From positions 62,001 to 126,000 of the forward strand of contig FMTG01000008.1 in assembly GCA_900099715.1 (NCBI GenBank): a stretch of DNA of 64,000 nt, written 5' to 3'. The translations under genes and the position numbers were made by a program. This document shows, piece by piece, positions 61,156-64,000 of this stretch; the stretch's first letter is position 1, and each line of letters begins with the position of its first letter. The stretch comes from Ruminococcaceae bacterium YRB3002 (GTDB lineage: Bacteria; Bacillota; Clostridia; Saccharofermentanales; Saccharofermentanaceae). The notes under the pieces are model-generated. The model did no database searches, was not told the DNA's origin, and saw only the letters and a program-made list of their open reading frames with translations.

Positions 61156-62323
61156 TTCCCAATACCTCCTTCTCCAAAGCATCCTTTATTGACGTATAGA
61201 TCATCTCATCAATAAAGCAATCTGTTATATCCGTATCGAAATCAAGATTTGCGAATATATCTTTGTATGAATGTTCACCGTAGAAGTCTATTATCGCTTT
61301 CGCACACGACACGCTGCGGCATTGGCCATATTCACACTGACAGATAAAGTAATCTGCATCGGAAGTAATTACATCGCAGATAAACCGTGCTAACCCGCGA
61401 ACATCTGGGATTTCCTGATCAAGATCACCGAGCAATACCGTCCGGTTCATCCTCACTTCAGACAGATCCACCGGCGTCCTATCCGGGTCACAAAAACTGA
61501 TGACGGCAGAGTTTCTATAGTCTTCATGTTCTTTGCAGAATGAGCCGAAGGCAGAACGGGAAAAGCAGCTTATCTCCCAATCTTTGTTGCTTATCTTTCT
61601 GACTTTGTTAAAGACAAGACTGAACTTATCCCAGTCTGTATCTCTGTGGTAATGCCCGAAATACCAGTGCTTATACTGAAGTCCGTGTACCGTTATCAGA
61701 TCATCAAAGAACCTCGTCAGTCTGTTGCCAGATCTGTCACAGACACCCTCCATGTTGTCTGCCAGCAGCCTGCTGATATCACTGTTGTAAACAGCTCTCA
61801 TATTCTTTCCTATATATCCTTCGGGTGCGCAGTGAGTCAGGACAATATCCACCTTGAAATCATGTTTCTCAAGATTACGGATCGCCTCCTCATACTCTTC
61901 ATCTGACGGCATCTCGCGGGACCACCAGGATACGCCTTCCTGCCGGTAGGCCTTATCGGTGGATTCAGCTCCGCCCATTGTAAAAACGGTAAGACCATCG
62001 ATCCCGTACACCTGCCCTCTCATCAGATGGATAACGCTGTCAGAGATAAAATGAACCTTTCCGCCACGCCATTCCTGCACCGGATACTTATCAAGAAGAT
62101 CGTGGTTCTCGTGATTCCCGTCAATGAACAAAGTTGTAAAAGGTCTGTCGTTGTATGCCTTGATGATATAGTCATCCTGTCCTTCAACACCAAGGATACC
62201 GCCGAAATCACCAATGATGATCAGGTAATCATCTTTGGTAAGGTCCTTCTGTTCGGGAAATCTTGCTGTATTGATCTTCTCCCAGTCCAGAGTTGAATGT
62301 GTGTCACCTGTTATATAGATCAT
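61142..62323 (-). CDS. Metallophosphoesterase fused to a CX5R phosphatase-like domain
   Basis: A 393-residue two-domain protein. Residues 1-245 are a calcineurin-like metallophosphoesterase: GDTH 6-9, IIGDFGG near 37-42, GNHEN 69-73, LTHCAPEGY, and YFGHYHRDT. Residues about 255-393 contain FICQCEYGQCRSVSCAKAII, a CX5R P-loop like that of the phosphatase at 51090. Such a pair could process RNA or nucleotide phosphates: the first domain opening 2',3'-cyclic or removing phosphate esters, the second acting through a cysteinyl-phosphate. It is first in the rtcB2 operon under WYL-type promoter E. AGAGG lies 8 bp before the ATG. The role is inferred. Confidence 0.82.
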   Translation of the reverse strand: MIYITGDTHSTLDWEKINTARFPEQKDLTKDDYLIIIGDFGGILGVEGQDDYIIKAYNDRPFTTLFIDGNHENHDLLDKYPVQEWRGGKVHFISDSVIHLMRGQVYGIDGLTVFTMGGAESTDKAYRQEGVSWWSREMPSDEEYEEAIRNLEKHDFKVDIVLTHCAPEGYIGKNMRAVYNSDISRLLADNMEGVCDRSGNRLTRFFDDLITVHGLQYKHWYFGHYHRDTDWDKFSLVFNKVRKISNKDWEISCFSRSAFGSFCKEHEDYRNSAVISFCDPDRTPVDLSEVRMNRTVLLGDLDQEIPDVRGLARFICDVITSDADYFICQCEYGQCRSVSCAKAIIDFYGEHSYKDIFANLDFDTDITDCFIDEMIYTSIKDALEKEVLGNDRD

Positions 62324-62356
62324 CCCAATTACCTCTTATCAAATGCTTTCAAGGTC

Positions 62357-62381
62357 ATTATAGGAGGTGCAATGTACCAAA
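62357..62381 (-). promoter_or_regulatory. WYL-regulon promoter E (MPP-rtcB2 operon)
   Basis: TTTGGTACA, 10 bp, then -10 TATAAT, 34 bp before the metallophosphoesterase ATG. Confidence 0.7.
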
Positions 62382-62448
62382 TCAGTCACATAAAAGAACC
62401 CTAATCCAAAATGGAAAAGGATTCTGCATTCATTAGGTCTTGGTTTAG

Positions 62449-63678
62449 TTATTTTATGCGTTCCTGTAGCAAAGATCGATAGTATGAACTCTTAGTCGGA
62501 TAAGAATAGCTTCTAAACGCAGCGATAATGTCATCGAGGTAGCGGGAATACTCATAGTTTTCAGATAATCCCTGTCGATTCTCTTCAATGAAATCACTTA
62601 TTTCACCATATGAAATCAGAGTATATTTATCCAGCATTTGAGGATCATATTTAGCTATTTCTTTTCCCAACTGACCAGGACTAATAGAATGTGACGAGCT
62701 GATACGATAATCAGGAGCAGTAATAAAACATACCGGATCACTTTCAGCTTCTGAAGCCCACTCATAGTATGTTGATAATTGAGACCCAGAGTCTCGCTTC
62801 AAACCATTTAATCCACTTTCAAGTTTGTTCTCTATAACAACACGCTGATAACCATTATCTGCACATATATCCAGCCGCCCATCTATAAGTTTATGCTCAC
62901 GATATACTTTAAAAGGACATCTCTCATCAAAATACTTATCCGCTGCAAATCTACAACAAAATTTCTGAAACATGTCAGGTTCATTCAAAACGGAATAAAG
63001 CATGTTAGTGAAGCATTCCTCACTTCTGTTCTTAAGTATCAGATTCAGAAATGTTTTTGATGAATAGTTGCTATCTGTTCTTGCAACAATCGGATCCAGA
63101 CCAACACGGATCCAATTTGATTCTTTAAGCTTTTTGTTCAGCATATTATAGTCATTACGTGATGCATCAGATTTAACATAACCTTTATTCCGCTGATACT
63201 TGTATTCAGAAAGTGATATTTCAATTGGAAAAGTAGGCATTTCCATATATGCAGCCTCAAATGTTACCAGCGGGGTAGTATTGTCTATCAAATCCGTAAT
63301 AACTCTCCCTCCATAATATATCTGATTCTGTTCGTAAATTGATGCCATTGCTCTCTTCTTTTGGTCATCGTCTGCCCAGTTGCGCGAATAACCAATGCTA
63401 TGCACTTTACGAATAAGCTTTATTCTGTAAAGAATATTAAATGTCTTATCGCGGCTCTCACTAGTCAGCAACAAATATTCGGCTTCATGAGAACCGCCGG
63501 TATAACCGATATCATCTTTTATATTGATCCAAGCAGGACAAACTCCATAAGGCACGTTGTAAACAAAATAACTTCCTGAATCTGTCAGGGCAAAATCTAT
63601 GATTTCATGGGAGATATTACCTTCAATATCATTCCATGAACCATCAAAGATCTTATTAAGAATATACACTTCAGCCAT
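62449..63678 (-). CDS. PD-(D/E)XK nuclease-family protein
   Basis: A 409-residue protein. The N-terminal 230 residues are unassigned (MAEVYILNKIFDGSWNDIEG, a possible sensor region). The C-terminal part is a PDDEXK_4-like nuclease: YREHKLIDGRLDICADNGYQ with the catalytic Asp, VVIENKLESGLNG with ExK, and SQLSTYYEWASE (Q-L-x-x-Y) at the next helix. Such domains occur in restriction and abortive-infection proteins. The start at 63678 has AAAGGAG 8 bp upstream; a longer frame start lacks one. It is monocistronic behind WYL-type promoter F. Confidence 0.75.
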   Translation of the reverse strand: MAEVYILNKIFDGSWNDIEGNISHEIIDFALTDSGSYFVYNVPYGVCPAWINIKDDIGYTGGSHEAEYLLLTSESRDKTFNILYRIKLIRKVHSIGYSRNWADDDQKKRAMASIYEQNQIYYGGRVITDLIDNTTPLVTFEAAYMEMPTFPIEISLSEYKYQRNKGYVKSDASRNDYNMLNKKLKESNWIRVGLDPIVARTDSNYSSKTFLNLILKNRSEECFTNMLYSVLNEPDMFQKFCCRFAADKYFDERCPFKVYREHKLIDGRLDICADNGYQRVVIENKLESGLNGLKRDSGSQLSTYYEWASEAESDPVCFITAPDYRISSSHSISPGQLGKEIAKYDPQMLDKYTLISYGEISDFIEENRQGLSENYEYSRYLDDIIAAFRSYSYPTKSSYYRSLLQERIK

Positions 63679-63733
63679 AATCAATTCTCCTTTCACATTG
63701 ATATGCAATCATCTCTCTTGTTTCTATACAGGT

Positions 63734-63758
63734 ATCATACAGGGAACGATGTACCAAA
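63734..63758 (-). promoter_or_regulatory. WYL-regulon promoter F (PDDEXK gene)
   Basis: TTTGGTACA, 10 bp, then -10 TATGAT, 55 bp before the chosen nuclease start. The upstream half (GAACCATA) matches copy A. Confidence 0.68.
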
Positions 63759-63814
63759 TATGGTTCACCTTTCAGCAATGAAAGATGCAATGAAAGATAA
63801 CAGGTGAGTTGTAA

Positions 63815-63820
63815 TATAAT
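63815..63820 (+). promoter_or_regulatory. -10 box (TATAAT) of the DUF2779 gene
   Basis: TATAAT lies 28 bp before the ATG. The spaced WYL motif is not present in front of it, so this gene seems outside the regulon. Confidence 0.45.
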
Positions 63821-63848
63821 AAGAATATGAATCTCTGTGGAGGTCACT

Positions 63849-64000
63849 ATGGGTTACTTATCCAAATCAAAATACTGCAGCCTGTGGCAATGCCCGAAGA
63901 TTGCCTGGTTAAGACAGAATAAACCGGAAGCAGCGACGATAGATGATATGTTACAGGCACGGTTTGAGGCCGGAAATATGGTCGCTGATCTCGCGATGGG
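63849..64000 (+). CDS. DUF2779-family protein (partial, N-terminus)
   Basis: Only the first 50 residues are in the window: MGYLSKSKYCSLWQCPKIAW and LRQNKPEAATIDDMLQARFE. The opening SKSKY...QCPK...WL followed by an acidic-helix stretch is the standard start of DUF2779 proteins, large PD-(D/E)XK/exonuclease-like enzymes often seen in defence or mobile regions; the QCPK cysteine contributes to their metal cluster. GGAGG lies 6 bp before the ATG. It diverges from the PDDEXK nuclease gene. Confidence 0.75.
   Translation, partial: MGYLSKSKYCSLWQCPKIAWLRQNKPEAATIDDMLQARFEAGNMVADLAM

Noticed and set aside
63797-63820. Eighth WYL-type promoter before the DUF2779 gene
   Set aside because: TATAAT is present but the sequence 10 bp before it does not resemble TTTGTCCCA.

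Overview
The window looks like chromosomal DNA of an anaerobic gut- or rumen-type Clostridia species (Lachnospiraceae/Oscillospiraceae-like). This is inferred from strong AGGAGG ribosome binding sites, moderate GC, a LytTR-DUF3021 pair, many Sec lipoproteins, and a large secreted cell-surface protein with the C-terminal domain common in gut Clostridia. No rRNA is present and the species cannot be named. Gene boundaries and families come from reading the sequence; no database search was run. Region 1-9.2 kb: a partial propeller/solute-binding lipoprotein, a HAD phosphatase, a small XRE regulator, an operon of two GT-C-type membrane glycosyltransferase-like proteins plus a small membrane partner, and a membrane-anchored Mrr-type nuclease. 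Region 9.2-20.7 kb: a likely genomic island. It starts at the 3' end of a tRNA-Ser(GCU) gene and ends at a 12-bp copy of that 3' end which sits directly before a terminator. Inside are an IS3 remnant, IS110 remnants, an AAA/DUF4143 ATPase, an acyltransferase, and a complete sucrose PTS operon: EIIBCA, a sucrose-6-P hydrolase fused to fructokinase, HPr and EI. Region 20.8-31.5 kb: membrane and hypothetical proteins, a second propeller/solute-binding lipoprotein, an operon of membrane hydrolase, LytTR regulator and DUF3021-type protein with candidate LytTR sites, and a diguanylate cyclase with two periplasmic-type binding domains. Region 31.5-33.9 kb: about 1 kb of non-coding DNA holding two arrays of short alternating-orientation motifs between two inverted REP-like copies, then the queuosine genes queF and yhhQ behind a promoter, a possible preQ1-type leader and a terminator. 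Region 33.9-46.2 kb: housekeeping and stress genes (pyruvate kinase, SGNH hydrolase, DinB-like, XRE, a 1209-aa surface protein, a glutathione peroxidase-MarR-flavodoxin operon with a clear operator, an SDR, DIP1984-like) and a structured RNA candidate. Region 46.2-64 kb is the most interesting part: a nucleic-acid-repair or defence-like island. It holds a WYL regulator; three paralogous proteins with an (L/F)PIYD motif; a NADAR protein; an AAA+ operon ending in a CX5R phosphatase; rtcB-prfH (a known ribosome-repair pair); and a second rtcB in an operon with a metallophosphoesterase/CX5R-phosphatase fusion, a SLOG-like protein and an Sce7726-like nuclease. A PDDEXK nuclease and a DUF2779 protein complete the region. 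Seven separate promoters here, including that of the WYL gene, share a motif close to TTTGnCCCA placed exactly 10 bp before a TAnnAT -10 box. I infer a single WYL-controlled regulon resembling in layout the PafBC damage-response promoters of Actinobacteria.
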